A stretch of DNA of 64,000 nucleotides from NCBI GenBank assembly GCA_019635755.1, contig JAHBYW010000001.1, positions 62,001-126,000 on the forward strand, given 5' to 3'. This DNA is from Rhizobiaceae bacterium. GTDB taxonomy: Bacteria > Pseudomonadota > Alphaproteobacteria > Rhizobiales > Rhizobiaceae. The translations under genes were made by a program, and so were the position numbers. Positions 37,323-46,187 of the stretch are shown here, piece by piece (position 1 is the first letter of the stretch; each line of letters begins with the position of its first letter). The notes under the pieces were generated by a model. It saw only the letters and a program-made list of their open reading frames with translations, had not been told where the DNA came from and ran no database searches.

Positions 37323-40300
37323 ATGCTGGCGCATCCACAGCGGATGGGCCAGATTTGCCCGGCGGGCGCCGCAAGGCGTTCCCGCGTGTTTCGGCTGCGT
37401 GGGGGTTTCGTGGCTTTTGGAGGGTGGAAGCGGGCGATTTCGGGTGCCGCCGCGGGGGCGTCATTCCTCGCGCTGTCGCTGTCTGTCGCCTATGCGCTGC
37501 CGGTCAACATAGCCAACGGCGGCACCGACCCGACAAACTACGATTTCGACAGCATCCTCGATGATCTCGAGGTCACGGTCGGCGGCGGCCTGCTCGCCGC
37601 ACCCGGCGAGATGTCGGGCGACATCACCTCGAGCCCCGGATCGACGTTCCGGCTCATCAAGCGCGGCAGCGGCGTCCTGGAGCTGAGCAGTTCGTCGGGA
37701 AACACGAACTATTCCGGTGAAACCGCAATCGAAGAAGGGGGCATCCTTGTAACGGATGACTGGGCCCTTTCGCCCAATTCCGCGATCGCGATCAGCGCCG
37801 GCGCGCAACTTGAGATCGACGTCAACGTGTGGGCCGATGCCGGCACGCTGCGCGATGGGATCGGTGGTGGCGGCAAGGTCATCCTCGGAGCCGGATCGGA
37901 ACTCTATATCGGGAACGACGACCGCGACGGCGTGTTCTCGGGCTCGATAGAGGGCGACGGCAGTCTCATCGCGGCTGGCGGCGGCAAGCAGGTTCTGACC
38001 GGAACCAGCAATATCGGCGGCGATCTCGTTGTCGACAGCTGCGGCTGCTTTCGCGGCACGCTGGAGATTCGCGGCGGCCCCATGGGCGGTTCCTTCACCG
38101 TCGGTCAGGATATTGTGGTCAGCAACGGCGTCCTGGCGGTCACCCAGGGCGGCAAGCTGATCCAGAGCGACCCGTCCAGCGCAACATTGGTCTACGACGA
38201 ACTGATGGTCGATGGAGTGGGCTCGCTTGTCAGCGCGTCGACCGTGATAATCTTTCCGGGGGCCCATATCTCCGTAACCGGAGGCGCCCGCCTCGTTCAG
38301 ACGAACGTAAACTCCAGCCTGAGCTCGGTCGGCGGTCTTCGGGTCGCCGACGCCGGCTCGGCCGTCGTGGTCGAAGGCAGTTTCAATGCCACCGCCGGTA
38401 CGGTCTCGGTGACCGGCGGCGCATCGCTCACGCAGCTCGACGCGAACACCGGACTTGCCATCGGCGATCGCATGATCGTCGACGGCCGGGGAACCCGTGT
38501 CAGCATCGCCGGAAGCACCCAGGTGGGCACGGGTCTCGGCGCCGCGTCGCTCAGGATCTCGGGCGGGGCCGTCTTCGACGGCAAGCAGGGCGCCTTCGTC
38601 GAGACCTTCTTCGGCGACAAGGCCGACGTGCTCGTCAGCGGCACCGGCACGGAATGGCTGCTGGGCGAGTTGCCGGCGTGCCTCTGCATGCCGAATGTGA
38701 GCCTGTTCATCGGCGACGAGGCGACCGTCACCGTCGCCGACGGTGCGCTCGTGAAGACAACGAAAACGATCGCGATTGATCCCGGCGGGCTGCTCAGGAT
38801 CGGTACGGGGAAGAAGGGCGGTACCGTCGACGCTCCGGACATCGTGAATGACGGCGGTATCGTCGCCAACTTCACCGACAAGATTCATCTGGACGCCGAC
38901 ATCTCGGGCATCGCCGGGCTGGTGAAGGCCGGCGCGGGCGAACTCGTGCTCGGCGGGAAGAATACCTACACCGGCGCGACCACGGTCAACGGCGGCATCC
39001 TGACCGTCAACGGCTCGGCGCTCGGCACCATCGTCACCGTCAATCAGAACGGCACGCTGGGCGGCACGGGCATCGTCGGCGAGACGATCGTCAATGGGGG
39101 CACGATCGGGCCGGGCCGCTCGATCGGCACCCTGACGATCGCCAATCGCGTCACCTTCGGCGCCGGCTCCATCTTCGAGGTGGAGGTCGGCTCGACAGCA
39201 GACAGGCTGGTCGTCGTCAGGCGCGGCGGCCCCGGCGTGGCGCTGCTGTCGGGCGCAACCGTGAAGCCAGTCTATGTCGGCACCGGTCTGCTCCGTCGGG
39301 ACTACCGCATCCTCACCGCGGCCGGCGGTTTCGGCGGCACGCGCTTCGCCGGCCTTGGCGTAACGCCGCCCGGCATCATCGCGACGCTGGTGTATGACGG
39401 CAACTCGATCGGCCTCCATCACGAACTGGCGCTCTCGCGCATCTCGGGTCTCAACCAGAACCAGCAGGCGGTGGCCGACGCGCTCGACGCCCACTTCAAG
39501 CGCTTCGGCACCATCCCGATCTTCCTCGCCGCACTGGATCCCAAGGGCCTGTCGATCGCGTCGGGCGAAGTCTCCAACGGGGCGCTCGGCGCCGGCGTCG
39601 ACGCCGCCGACCGCTTCCTCGGCCTGATCTCCGATCCGGCCAACGGCTCGAGCACGGCCGCCGGCCCCAGCGCCTATGCAGAAGAACGTGCCGCCAAGTC
39701 GGACCGGTTCGCGCGGGTGCTGGGCACGTCGGCCCGGCACTCCGCCGACAATGTCGACATCGTCTTTGCCGACCGCTGGAAGGTCTGGGGCGGCGCCTAT
39801 GGCGGCTCGACCGAAATCCGCGGCGACGCGACGGTGGTCGGCTCGCACGATACCGCGACGCGCGCCTACGGCATCGCCGGCGGCATCGAGCGCGCCGTCG
39901 GCAACGGCGCTGTCGGCATCGCGCTCGGTGGCGGATGGTCGAGCTTCGTGCTCGCGGACGGCATGGGCAGCGGCGACGCCGGCACGTTCAACGCGGGCGT
40001 GTACGCCAATCAAGCGGTCGGCTCGTTCTACGTGGCGGTGGCCGGCGCCTACGGCTATCACGACGTGTCGACGATCCGCGCCGTTCCGGCCGACACCATC
40101 CGCGGCGATTTCGGCGCGCACAGCTGGTCGGGACGCGTCGAAGGCGGCTACCGGCTGGACACGCCGGTCGCCACCATCGCGCCCTATGCCGCCGCGCAGG
40201 CGATCAGCTACCGCATGCCGGGCTACGCGGAGACTTTCGCAGGCTCGGGCGTGTTCGCGCTCGACTACGATGCGCGCTCGCTCACCGCGACGCGCTTCGA

Positions 40301-40604
40301 GCTCGGCGCCCGGCTGGAGCATCTGATCCCGCTCGGCGACGACAGGTCGCTGAAACTCACCGGCCGCGCTGCCTGGGCGATCAACGGAGGCACCGATCGC
40401 CGCGCCTTCGCCACGTTCCAGGCACTGCCGGGCGCGTCGTTCATGGTGCAGGGCGCGGAACCCTCGCGCCATTCGGCACTGGTCGACGCCGGCGCCGAGT
40501 TCGGCTTCGGGCGCGGCCTGTCGTTCGGCGCGACCTTCCAGGGCGAATTCTCGCGCACCCTCTCCAGCTACGGCGCCAAGGGCAAGCTCAGCTACAGGTG
40601 GTGA
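37323..40604 (+). CDS. Autotransporter (type Va) with passenger repeats
   Basis: A 1093-residue type Va autotransporter. The long N-terminus (basic region, then ISGAAAGASFLALSLSVAYA) is an extended signal peptide. The passenger (~60-780) is a beta-helix with autotransporter-associated strand repeats at ~111 (LIKRGSGVLELSS) and ~533 (LVKAGAGELVLGGKNTYTG). The C-terminal beta-barrel (~820-1093) begins near VWGGAYGGSTEIRGD and ends with aromatic SYRW for BAM recognition. Two CxC pairs (C240/C242 and C453/C455) are unusual. ATG 37323 directly follows an in-frame TTG, and its ribosome-binding site is weak. It is likely an adhesin or surface-shaping protein; no protease motif was seen. Confidence 0.92.
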   Translation: MLAHPQRMGQICPAGAARRSRVFRLRGGFVAFGGWKRAISGAAAGASFLALSLSVAYALPVNIANGGTDPTNYDFDSILDDLEVTVGGGLLAAPGEMSGDITSSPGSTFRLIKRGSGVLELSSSSGNTNYSGETAIEEGGILVTDDWALSPNSAIAISAGAQLEIDVNVWADAGTLRDGIGGGGKVILGAGSELYIGNDDRDGVFSGSIEGDGSLIAAGGGKQVLTGTSNIGGDLVVDSCGCFRGTLEIRGGPMGGSFTVGQDIVVSNGVLAVTQGGKLIQSDPSSATLVYDELMVDGVGSLVSASTVIIFPGAHISVTGGARLVQTNVNSSLSSVGGLRVADAGSAVVVEGSFNATAGTVSVTGGASLTQLDANTGLAIGDRMIVDGRGTRVSIAGSTQVGTGLGAASLRISGGAVFDGKQGAFVETFFGDKADVLVSGTGTEWLLGELPACLCMPNVSLFIGDEATVTVADGALVKTTKTIAIDPGGLLRIGTGKKGGTVDAPDIVNDGGIVANFTDKIHLDADISGIAGLVKAGAGELVLGGKNTYTGATTVNGGILTVNGSALGTIVTVNQNGTLGGTGIVGETIVNGGTIGPGRSIGTLTIANRVTFGAGSIFEVEVGSTADRLVVVRRGGPGVALLSGATVKPVYVGTGLLRRDYRILTAAGGFGGTRFAGLGVTPPGIIATLVYDGNSIGLHHELALSRISGLNQNQQAVADALDAHFKRFGTIPIFLAALDPKGLSIASGEVSNGALGAGVDAADRFLGLISDPANGSSTAAGPSAYAEERAAKSDRFARVLGTSARHSADNVDIVFADRWKVWGGAYGGSTEIRGDATVVGSHDTATRAYGIAGGIERAVGNGAVGIALGGGWSSFVLADGMGSGDAGTFNAGVYANQAVGSFYVAVAGAYGYHDVSTIRAVPADTIRGDFGAHSWSGRVEGGYRLDTPVATIAPYAAAQAISYRMPGYAETFAGSGVFALDYDARSLTATRFELGARLEHLIPLGDDRSLKLTGRAAWAINGGTDRRAFATFQALPGASFMVQGAEPSRHSALVDAGAEFGFGRGLSFGATFQGEFSRTLSSYGAKGKLSYRW

Positions 40605-40687
40605 GCCGCACCGAATGGACCGCGTGGACCTGTCGTCCGGCGGTCGCGGTGCAGTATGCGTCGTTCGTCGCCAGGAGGTCTTGAGAG

Positions 40688-41290
40688 ATGCCGAAGCTGC
40701 TCGTCGCGTTCCCGTCCCCCTACAGTGCCAAGGTGCGCATGGCCGCGGCCTATGCTGGCTTCGCCGCGGAGCATGTGGTCGTCGACACCAGTGCCGAGCC
40801 GGCCGAACTGATGGCCGCCAATCCGCTCGGCAAGATCCCCGTTCTCCTCACTGACGATGGCGAGGCTGTGTACGACAGCCGCGCGATTACCCAGTACATC
40901 AACCGCGCGTCGAAGAACGCGCTCTTCCCGCGCAATCCGGCCAAGCGGACGGAGGCGGAGCGTCTTGAAGCGCTTGCCGACGGCATCTGCGACTGCCTGT
41001 TGGCGCACGTGTACGAGCGCCGCTACCACCCGGCGGAGAAGATCCACCAGCCGTGGCTGGACAAGCAGTGGTCGAAAGTCGCGCGGGCGCTCGACCACCT
41101 CGTCAAGGAGACGCCGAAGCTGCCGAAGAAGCCGACCGCCGGCCACATCGCGCTGCGCGCCACGCTCGGCTATCTCGACCTGCGCTTCGCCGGCCAGTGG
41201 GAAAAGGGCCGCACCAAGCTGAAGCGATGGGCCGCCCGTTTCGACGAGCGCTTCCCCGAACTGGTGCCCTTCCTGCCCCGCGCCTCGTGA
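40688..41290 (+). CDS. Glutathione S-transferase family protein
   Basis: A 200-residue cytosolic GST-fold protein. The N-terminal thioredoxin-like domain has the catalytic Ser/Tyr region PSPYSAKVRMAAAYAG, the cis-Pro in NPLGKIPVLLTDDGE and the GSH-contacting VYDSRAITQYI. The C-terminal helical domain is intact. The role (detoxification or thiol redox) is unspecified. It follows the autotransporter after 83 bp and ends at a strong bidirectional terminator shared with the porin gene. Confidence 0.88.
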   Translation: MPKLLVAFPSPYSAKVRMAAAYAGFAAEHVVVDTSAEPAELMAANPLGKIPVLLTDDGEAVYDSRAITQYINRASKNALFPRNPAKRTEAERLEALADGICDCLLAHVYERRYHPAEKIHQPWLDKQWSKVARALDHLVKETPKLPKKPTAGHIALRATLGYLDLRFAGQWEKGRTKLKRWAARFDERFPELVPFLPRAS

Positions 41291-41316
41291 CCAAAACCTT
41301 GTCCGAGGCAAAAGAA

Positions 41317-41342
41317 AAAGGCCGGGCGCGAGCCCGGCCTTT
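41317..41342. terminator. Strong bidirectional Rho-independent terminator
   Basis: AAAGGCCGGGC-GCGA-GCCCGGCCTTT is an 11-bp stem with a GNRA-type loop, flanked by an A-run on the left and T's on the right. It works for the GST gene (plus) and for the convergent porin gene (minus). Confidence 0.9.
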
Positions 41343-41363
41343 CACGTATCCATTCCCCTGCGA

Positions 41364-42017
41364 TCAGAACCGCATGCCGATGCCGAACGTCACGCGGTTG
41401 TCGCGGGCGTCGATCGACTGCGCGCCGCTGCCGGTGTTGAACGACTTCGTGCCGTAGTCCGTGTAGCGGTACTCGACGCGGCCGAACACGTTGTCGGTCA
41501 GCTTGGCCTCGACGCCGCCGCCGGCGGTCCAGCCGAACATGTTGCGGGTGTCTTCGCCCGCCACGTCCGACACGGTCATGCGCTGGCCCGCGCCACCGGC
41601 GGTACCGTAGACCATGAAGCCGTCGCTGACAGCGACGCCCAGGCGGGCCCGGAGCGAGCCGTCGAGGCCCGATTCGGATGCCGTCACGCCGTTGTTGCCG
41701 CGAAAGCCGCCATAGCCCAGGTCGGCCTCGGCGCCGTAGACGAACATGCCGGATTGGAAGTTGTAGCCGGCAAAGCCGTGGGCGAGGAAACCGTCGGTGT
41801 CGATGGTGCCGCCGGTCGCGCCGCGGGTCTCGCCGGCGAAGCCGTAGCCCAGGGACACACCGGCATAGGCGCCGGCCCACGAAGCCACGGGGGCCTCTTC
41901 CATGGGCATGCCGGGCTCCGGCGGCTGTTCGTAGACCACGTCCGCCGCATAGGCCGGGAGGGCGCCCATGAGCGCGATCGCCCCGGCGATCGACGTGAGT
42001 TTGAGGTTGGCTTTCAT
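41364..42017 (-). CDS. Outer-membrane beta-barrel protein (Omp25/Omp31/RopB family)
   Basis: A 217-residue outer-membrane protein. Signal peptide MKANLKLTSIAGAIALMGAL, then cut near AYA-ADVVYEQ. The mature 8-strand barrel of the Omp25/Omp31 type starts SWAGAYAGVSLGYGF, contains FAGYNFQSGMFVYGAEADLG, and ends VTFGIGMRF with a C-terminal Phe. A very strong Shine-Dalgarno (AAGGAGTAATAACA) precedes the ATG. A candidate EcfG-type promoter lies about 65 nt upstream. The gene is monocistronic, ending at the shared terminator. These proteins are abundant and often involved in envelope integrity and host interaction. Confidence 0.93.
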   Translation of the reverse strand: MKANLKLTSIAGAIALMGALPAYAADVVYEQPPEPGMPMEEAPVASWAGAYAGVSLGYGFAGETRGATGGTIDTDGFLAHGFAGYNFQSGMFVYGAEADLGYGGFRGNNGVTASESGLDGSLRARLGVAVSDGFMVYGTAGGAGQRMTVSDVAGEDTRNMFGWTAGGGVEAKLTDNVFGRVEYRYTDYGTKSFNTGSGAQSIDARDNRVTFGIGMRF

Positions 42018-42082
42018 TGTTATTACTCCTTAGCCACAGGAACCTGCGTTACGGTGCGCGAAGCGGCCGCCGTGAGCGGAAG

Positions 42083-42107
42083 AACGGACGTCGCGCCTTG
42101 CGGTTCC
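42083..42107 (-). promoter_or_regulatory. EcfG-type (general stress) promoter for the porin gene
   Basis: On the minus strand GGAAC (42107-42103), a 16-nt spacer, then CGTT (42086-42083) match the EcfG consensus GGAAC-N16/17-CGTT exactly. The predicted RNA start is about 60 nt upstream of the porin ATG. It would link porin output to the general stress response. Confidence 0.7.
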
Positions 42108-42241
42108 CAATGTCGGGCCGAAATACGGCCGAAGCGACGCGGGAATCCGCTCATTGCCCGGCGACAATCAGACCGGAATGTGACGTTGCCCCCCTGCAAC
42201 AATCGATGTCAGGAGCCTTGGCCCCAAGCCTCCCAATCCCG

Positions 42242-42270
42242 CTTGGAGCAAGGTGTGCGCGTCCCTATAT
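42242..42270 (+). promoter_or_regulatory. Sigma-70 promoter for SDR-uvrC operon
   Basis: CTTGGA (42242-42247), a 17-nt spacer, then CTATAT (42265-42270): one mismatch from the alphaproteobacterial CTTGAC -35 and a good -10. Expected RNA start is near 42277, giving a ~136-nt leader before the SDR gene. Confidence 0.7.
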
Positions 42271-42280
42271 TGGCGGCTCC

Positions 42281-42298
42281 GCGGGTTGCTCTACCCGC
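42281..42298 (+). promoter_or_regulatory. Leader hairpin GCGGGT-TGCTCT-ACCCGC
   Basis: A perfect 6-bp stem at the very 5' end of the predicted SDR-uvrC transcript. A further TGGCGG/CCGCCA-type pairing is possible around it. It may protect the 5' end or be a small structured RNA; the function is unknown. Confidence 0.4.
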
Positions 42299-42412
42299 TT
42301 GGCCGACCCTCCATTCCGCCACGCGTCGCCACAATGCGGCCGCACCGACGAACGGGTTTGGTTAAGGGATTCTTCACGCCGCCGGACGCGGCAGCCGAGG
42401 TCACGCAAGGTC

Positions 42413-43177
42413 ATGCCGGAATCGGTCAGGAATGCATTGGTGACAGGTGCCGGACGCCGCATCGGGGCGGCGATCGCGCGCGACCTGGCGCGGCGCGGTT
42501 TCGCCGTCGCGATCCACTGCAACCGGTCGCGCCGCGAGGCCGACGCGCTGGCCGACGCGATCCGAGCGGACGGCGGCCGCGCCGAGGTCCTGCAGGCGGA
42601 TCTGCTCGACGCCGCGGCGGTCGCCGGTCTCGTCGCCGCGGCACGGGCGGCCATCGGCCCGCTGACGCTGCTGGTCAACAACGCGTCCGTCTTCGAAGAC
42701 GATTCGGCGCAGACCTTCGATCCTGCGGGTTTCGAGCGCCATTTCGCGCTGCATGTGCGGGCGCCCAGCATGCTCGCGCGCGACCTGGCGGCGCAACTGC
42801 CCCCCGGCGGGCATGGTCTTGTCGTCAACGTGATCGACCAGCGCGTCTGGCGGCTGACCCCGCGCTATTTCACCTACACGCTTTCCAAGTCGGCGCTGTG
42901 GACCGCGACGCGGACGCTGGCGCAGGCGCTGGCGCCGCGCGTGCGGGTCAACGCCATCGGTCCCGGACCGACGCTTGCCAATGCGCGGCAGTCGGACGCG
43001 GATTTCGGCGCCCAGGTCGGAGCGCTGCTGCTCCGGCGCGGCCCGTCGCTCGACGAGTTCGGCGCAACCGTCCAGTATCTCTGGGACGCGCCCTCCGTGA
43101 CCGGCCAGATGATCGCCGTCGACGGCGGGCAACACCTTGCGTGGCAGACGCCCGACGTGACAGGCATGGCCGAATGA
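42413..43177 (+). CDS. SDR family oxidoreductase
   Basis: A 254-residue Rossmann-fold dehydrogenase. The cofactor motif is [20 protein letters not shown] (TGxxxGxG type), the basic NRSRREAD stretch after beta-2 favours NADP, and the catalytic region has NNAS and [11 protein letters not shown] (Y-x3-K). The TGxxRRIG pattern with a VIDQR segment resembles pteridine-reductase/FolM-type SDRs. In rhizobia this gene commonly precedes uvrC. The start overlaps nothing upstream; the stop overlaps uvrC by 4 bp, so the two are coupled. The substrate is only an inference. Confidence 0.9.
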   Translation: MPESVRNALVTGAGRRIGAAIARDLARRGFAVAIHCNRSRREADALADAIRADGGRAEVLQADLLDAAAVAGLVAAARAAIGPLTLLVNNASVFEDDSAQTFDPAGFERHFALHVRAPSMLARDLAAQLPPGGHGLVVNVIDQRVWRLTPRYFTYTLSKSALWTATRTLAQALAPRVRVNAIGPGPTLANARQSDADFGAQVGALLLRRGPSLDEFGATVQYLWDAPSVTGQMIAVDGGQHLAWQTPDVTGMAE

Positions 43178-45222
43178 CGGCGAAGCATCCTCGTGCCGGC
43201 GACGACATCGCCGGCTTCATGCCGGGCGACGAAAGCGACGACGAGGACATCGTCGTCGAGGAATCGCTGGCGCCCGGCCCGGCTCCCTCTTTTACGGCCA
43301 TCGAGTGGGACGCGGGCACCGCGGCGTCCGAGGGCGGCAGCGGCCCCGAGGTGATCCAGGCGCTGGTCCGACGGCTTCCCAACGCACCCGGCGTCTACCG
43401 CATGATGAACGCAGCCGGCGACGTGCTCTATGTCGGGAAGGCGCGCAGCCTGAAGAAACGCGTCACGCAATACGCGCAGGGCCGCTTCCACACGAACCGC
43501 ATCGGCCGCATGGTCCGCGAGACCGCGACGATGGAGTTCGTCGTCACCCGCACAGAGACCGAGGCGCTTCTTCTGGAAGCGAACCTGATCAAGCGGCTGC
43601 GGCCGCGCTTCAACGTCCTGATGCGGGATGACAAGTCGTTCCCCTACATCCTGCTGACCGGCGACCATCCCTCCCCCGGCATCTTCAAGCATCGCGGCGC
43701 GCGATCGCGGAAGGGCGACTATTTCGGCCCCTTCGCCTCCGCGCAGGCGGTCGGGCGCACCATCAACTCGCTGCAGCGCGCCTTCCTGTTGCGCACCTGC
43801 CAGGACTCCGTCTTCGAGAGCCGCACGCGGCCCTGCCTGCTGTTTCAGATCAAGCGCTGCTCTGGACCCTGCACCGGCGAGATCGATGCGGCCGGCTACG
43901 GGGAGCTCGTCCAGGAGGCCAGGGACTTCCTGTCCGGACGCAGCCAGAACGTGAAGGCGGAGATCTCGGCAGCGATGCAGGACGCGTCGGCCGACCTCGA
44001 CTTCGAGCGGGCTGCGATCTACCGCGACCGGCTGGCGGCGCTGTCGCACGTGCAGAGCCACCAGGGCATCAACCCGCAGGGCGTGGACGAGGCGGACGTC
44101 TTCGCCATTCACCAGGAGGGCGGCCAGTGCTGTATCCAGGTCTTCTTCTTCCGCACCGGCCAGAACTGGGGCAACCGCGCCTATTTCCCGAAGGCGGACC
44201 CGGCGATGGAAGCGTCCGAAGTGCTGGGGTCGTTCCTGGCGCAGTTCTACGACGACAAGCCGACGCCACGCGCCATCCTGCTCTCGCACCCCGTCGATGA
44301 CCAGGAGCTGTTGGCGGAAGCGCTGTCCACGCGCGCCGGCCGGCGTATCTCGGTCTCGGTGCCGCAGCGCGGCGAGAAGAAGGACCTGACCGACCACGCC
44401 CTGCAGAACGCCCGCGAGGCCCTCGGCCGGCGGCTCGCCGAGACGTCGACGCAGGCGCGGCTGCTGGCGGGTTTCGCCGAGACGTTCGGGCTGCCTGGCC
44501 CGCCGCGCCGCGTCGAGGTCTACGACAACTCGCACATCATGGGCACGAATGCGGTCGGCGCCATGGTCGTCGCGGGGCCGGAAGGCTTCGTGAAGAATCA
44601 GTACCGCAAGTTCAACATCCGCTCGACCGAGATCAGCCCGGGCGACGATTTCGGCATGATGCGCGAGGTGATGGAGCGGCGCTTCTCCCGGCTGATGCGC
44701 GAGCACGCGGAAGGGCCGTCGCCCGTGGTCGGCGAGCCGGGCGACGTCGAGCCCAACGGCGGCTTCCCGGCCTGGCCGGACGTCATCCTGATCGACGGCG
44801 GCCAGGGCCAGGTCTCGGCCGTCCGCTCGATCCTCGACGGGCTGGGAATAGCCGACAAGGTGACCGCGATCGGCGTCGCCAAGGGTGTCGACCGCGATGC
44901 CGGCCGCGAGCGCTTCATCGTGCCGGGCCGCGAATCGTTCATGCTGCCGGTGCGCGATCCGGTGCTGTATTTCGTCCAGCGGCTCCGTGACGAGGCGCAT
45001 CGCTTCGCCATTGGCTCCCACCGCGCCCGCCGCAAGAAGGAAATGGTGCGGAGCCCGCTCGACGAAATTGCCGGCGTCGGGCCGACACGGAAGCGCGCGC
45101 TGCTGCACCATTTCGGGACCGCCAAAGCGGTGAGCCGCGCGGCTTTCGAGGATCTCCTGGCGGTCGAAGGCATCTCCGAATCGACCGCGCGGCTAGTCTA
45201 TGACCATTTCCACGAGAAATGA
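43174..45222 (+). CDS. uvrC: Excinuclease ABC subunit C
   Basis: A 682-residue nuclease of nucleotide excision repair that makes both incisions around a UvrAB-bound lesion. Domains: GIY-YIG (~70-150; [26 protein letters not shown]), the Cys region ([15 protein letters not shown]), the UVR domain that binds UvrB (~265-300), the RNase H-like endonuclease ([30 protein letters not shown]) and tandem HhH at the end ([28 protein letters not shown]). The ~65-residue acidic N-terminal extension before the GIY domain is unusual in E. coli terms but common in rhizobia. Confidence 0.97.
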   Translation: MTAKHPRAGDDIAGFMPGDESDDEDIVVEESLAPGPAPSFTAIEWDAGTAASEGGSGPEVIQALVRRLPNAPGVYRMMNAAGDVLYVGKARSLKKRVTQYAQGRFHTNRIGRMVRETATMEFVVTRTETEALLLEANLIKRLRPRFNVLMRDDKSFPYILLTGDHPSPGIFKHRGARSRKGDYFGPFASAQAVGRTINSLQRAFLLRTCQDSVFESRTRPCLLFQIKRCSGPCTGEIDAAGYGELVQEARDFLSGRSQNVKAEISAAMQDASADLDFERAAIYRDRLAALSHVQSHQGINPQGVDEADVFAIHQEGGQCCIQVFFFRTGQNWGNRAYFPKADPAMEASEVLGSFLAQFYDDKPTPRAILLSHPVDDQELLAEALSTRAGRRISVSVPQRGEKKDLTDHALQNAREALGRRLAETSTQARLLAGFAETFGLPGPPRRVEVYDNSHIMGTNAVGAMVVAGPEGFVKNQYRKFNIRSTEISPGDDFGMMREVMERRFSRLMREHAEGPSPVVGEPGDVEPNGGFPAWPDVILIDGGQGQVSAVRSILDGLGIADKVTAIGVAKGVDRDAGRERFIVPGRESFMLPVRDPVLYFVQRLRDEAHRFAIGSHRARRKKEMVRSPLDEIAGVGPTRKRALLHHFGTAKAVSRAAFEDLLAVEGISESTARLVYDHFHEK

Positions 45223-45338
45223 CGGTCCACCGGAAATGACGTGTGAAGCGTGGAATTCGGCTCGGGTGAAATGGCCGCCAGTTGAACCCATATGTGGCTT
45301 CTGATTTGAGTGTGCCGGGCGGCGAAGACGGACAATTC

Positions 45339-45929
45339 ATGGCAAGACGGGCCTACAATCTCCCCAACATGCTGACCTACGGCCGCATCCTGGCGGTGCC
45401 GCTGGTGGTTCTCTGCTTCTTTCTCGAGGGCCGCCTGCAATCCAGCGACTTCGCGCGCTGGTCGGCGCTGCTGATCTTCGTGGCGGCCAGCGTCACCGAC
45501 TATTTCGACGGCTACCTCGCACGCGCCTGGCAGCAGACGTCGAACATCGGCAAGATGCTCGACCCGATCGCCGACAAGCTGCTGGTCGCGACCTGCCTGC
45601 TGCTGCTGGCCGCCGATACCGACCGCACCATCGCCGGCTGGACGCTGTGGGCGGCGATCATCATCCTGTGCCGCGAGATCCTCGTCTCCGGCCTGCGCGA
45701 GTATCTCGCGGCGCTGAAGGTCAGCGTGCCCGTGACCCAGCTCGCCAAGTGGAAGACGGCGATCCAGATGCTCGCCATCGCGGTTCTGCTGGCCGGCCCG
45801 GCGCTGGACAAGATCGTGTCCTACGCGACCGAGACCGGCATCGTCCTGCTGTGGATCTCCGCGATCGTCACGCTCTACACCGGCTACGACTATTTCCGCG
45901 CCGGCGTGAAGCACATCATGGACGAGTAA
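45339..45929 (+). CDS. pgsA: CDP-diacylglycerol--glycerol-3-phosphate 3-phosphatidyltransferase
   Basis: A 196-residue inner-membrane enzyme making phosphatidylglycerol phosphate, the step toward phosphatidylglycerol and cardiolipin. It begins NLPNMLTYGRILAVPLVV, the standard PgsA start. The catalytic motif is D-Y-F-D-G-Y-L-A-R, eight residues, G-x3-D-x3-D (residues ~55-82). The conserved CREILVSGLREYL follows. The ATG at 45339 lies 116 bp after uvrC. This is the better PgsA candidate of the two copies in the window. moaD follows after one base. Confidence 0.94.
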   Translation: MARRAYNLPNMLTYGRILAVPLVVLCFFLEGRLQSSDFARWSALLIFVAASVTDYFDGYLARAWQQTSNIGKMLDPIADKLLVATCLLLLAADTDRTIAGWTLWAAIIILCREILVSGLREYLAALKVSVPVTQLAKWKTAIQMLAIAVLLAGPALDKIVSYATETGIVLLWISAIVTLYTGYDYFRAGVKHIMDE

Positions 45930-45930
45930 C

Positions 45931-46185
45931 GTGACGAGGCTCGTCTACTTCGCCTGGGTGCGCGAGCGCATCGGCCGCAGCGAGGAGGACGCGGTGCTCC
46001 CCGCCGAGGTCGTCACTGTCGCCGATCTGCTGGCCTGGCTGAAGGGGCGCGGCGACGGTTACGCGGCGGCGCTCCAGCATCCGAACGCGATCCGCGTGGC
46101 GATCAACCAGGAGCATGTGAGCCACCGCGAGCCCATCGCGGGCGCCCGCGAGATCGCGCTGTTCCCGCCGATGACGGGCGGCTGA
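45931..46185 (+). CDS. moaD: Molybdopterin synthase small subunit
   Basis: An 84-residue ubiquitin-fold sulfur carrier. The C-terminal Gly-Gly (FPPMTGG) is thiocarboxylated to deliver sulfur for making molybdopterin with MoaE. Translation starts at GTG (45931), one base after the pgsA stop, so the two are coupled. It begins VYFAWVRERIG, typical of rhizobial MoaD. It supports molybdenum cofactor supply, for example for the molybdoenzyme at 32026. Confidence 0.95.
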   Translation: MTRLVYFAWVRERIGRSEEDAVLPAEVVTVADLLAWLKGRGDGYAAALQHPNAIRVAINQEHVSHREPIAGAREIALFPPMTGG

Positions 46186-46187
46186 GC

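Larger units (their letters stand above)
42018..42412. other. 395-bp divergent regulatory spacer between porin gene and SDR-uvrC operon
   Basis: Holds the porin's Shine-Dalgarno, its candidate EcfG promoter (42083-42107), the SDR operon's sigma-70 promoter (42242-42270) and a leader hairpin (42281-42298). No gene found. Confidence 0.75.

Noticed and set aside
37461-40472. 1003-codon open frame on the minus strand opposite the autotransporter
   Set aside because: High-GC frames stay open by chance on the other strand. The translation is Arg/Ala/Asp-rich with no domain, while the plus-strand frame has a signal peptide, passenger repeats and a beta-barrel.
42271-42330. tRNA or tRNA-like gene in the SDR leader
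   Set aside because: Some blocks look tRNA-like (TTGGCC, GCTCTACCCGC), but no full cloverleaf, T-loop or acceptor stem can be built.
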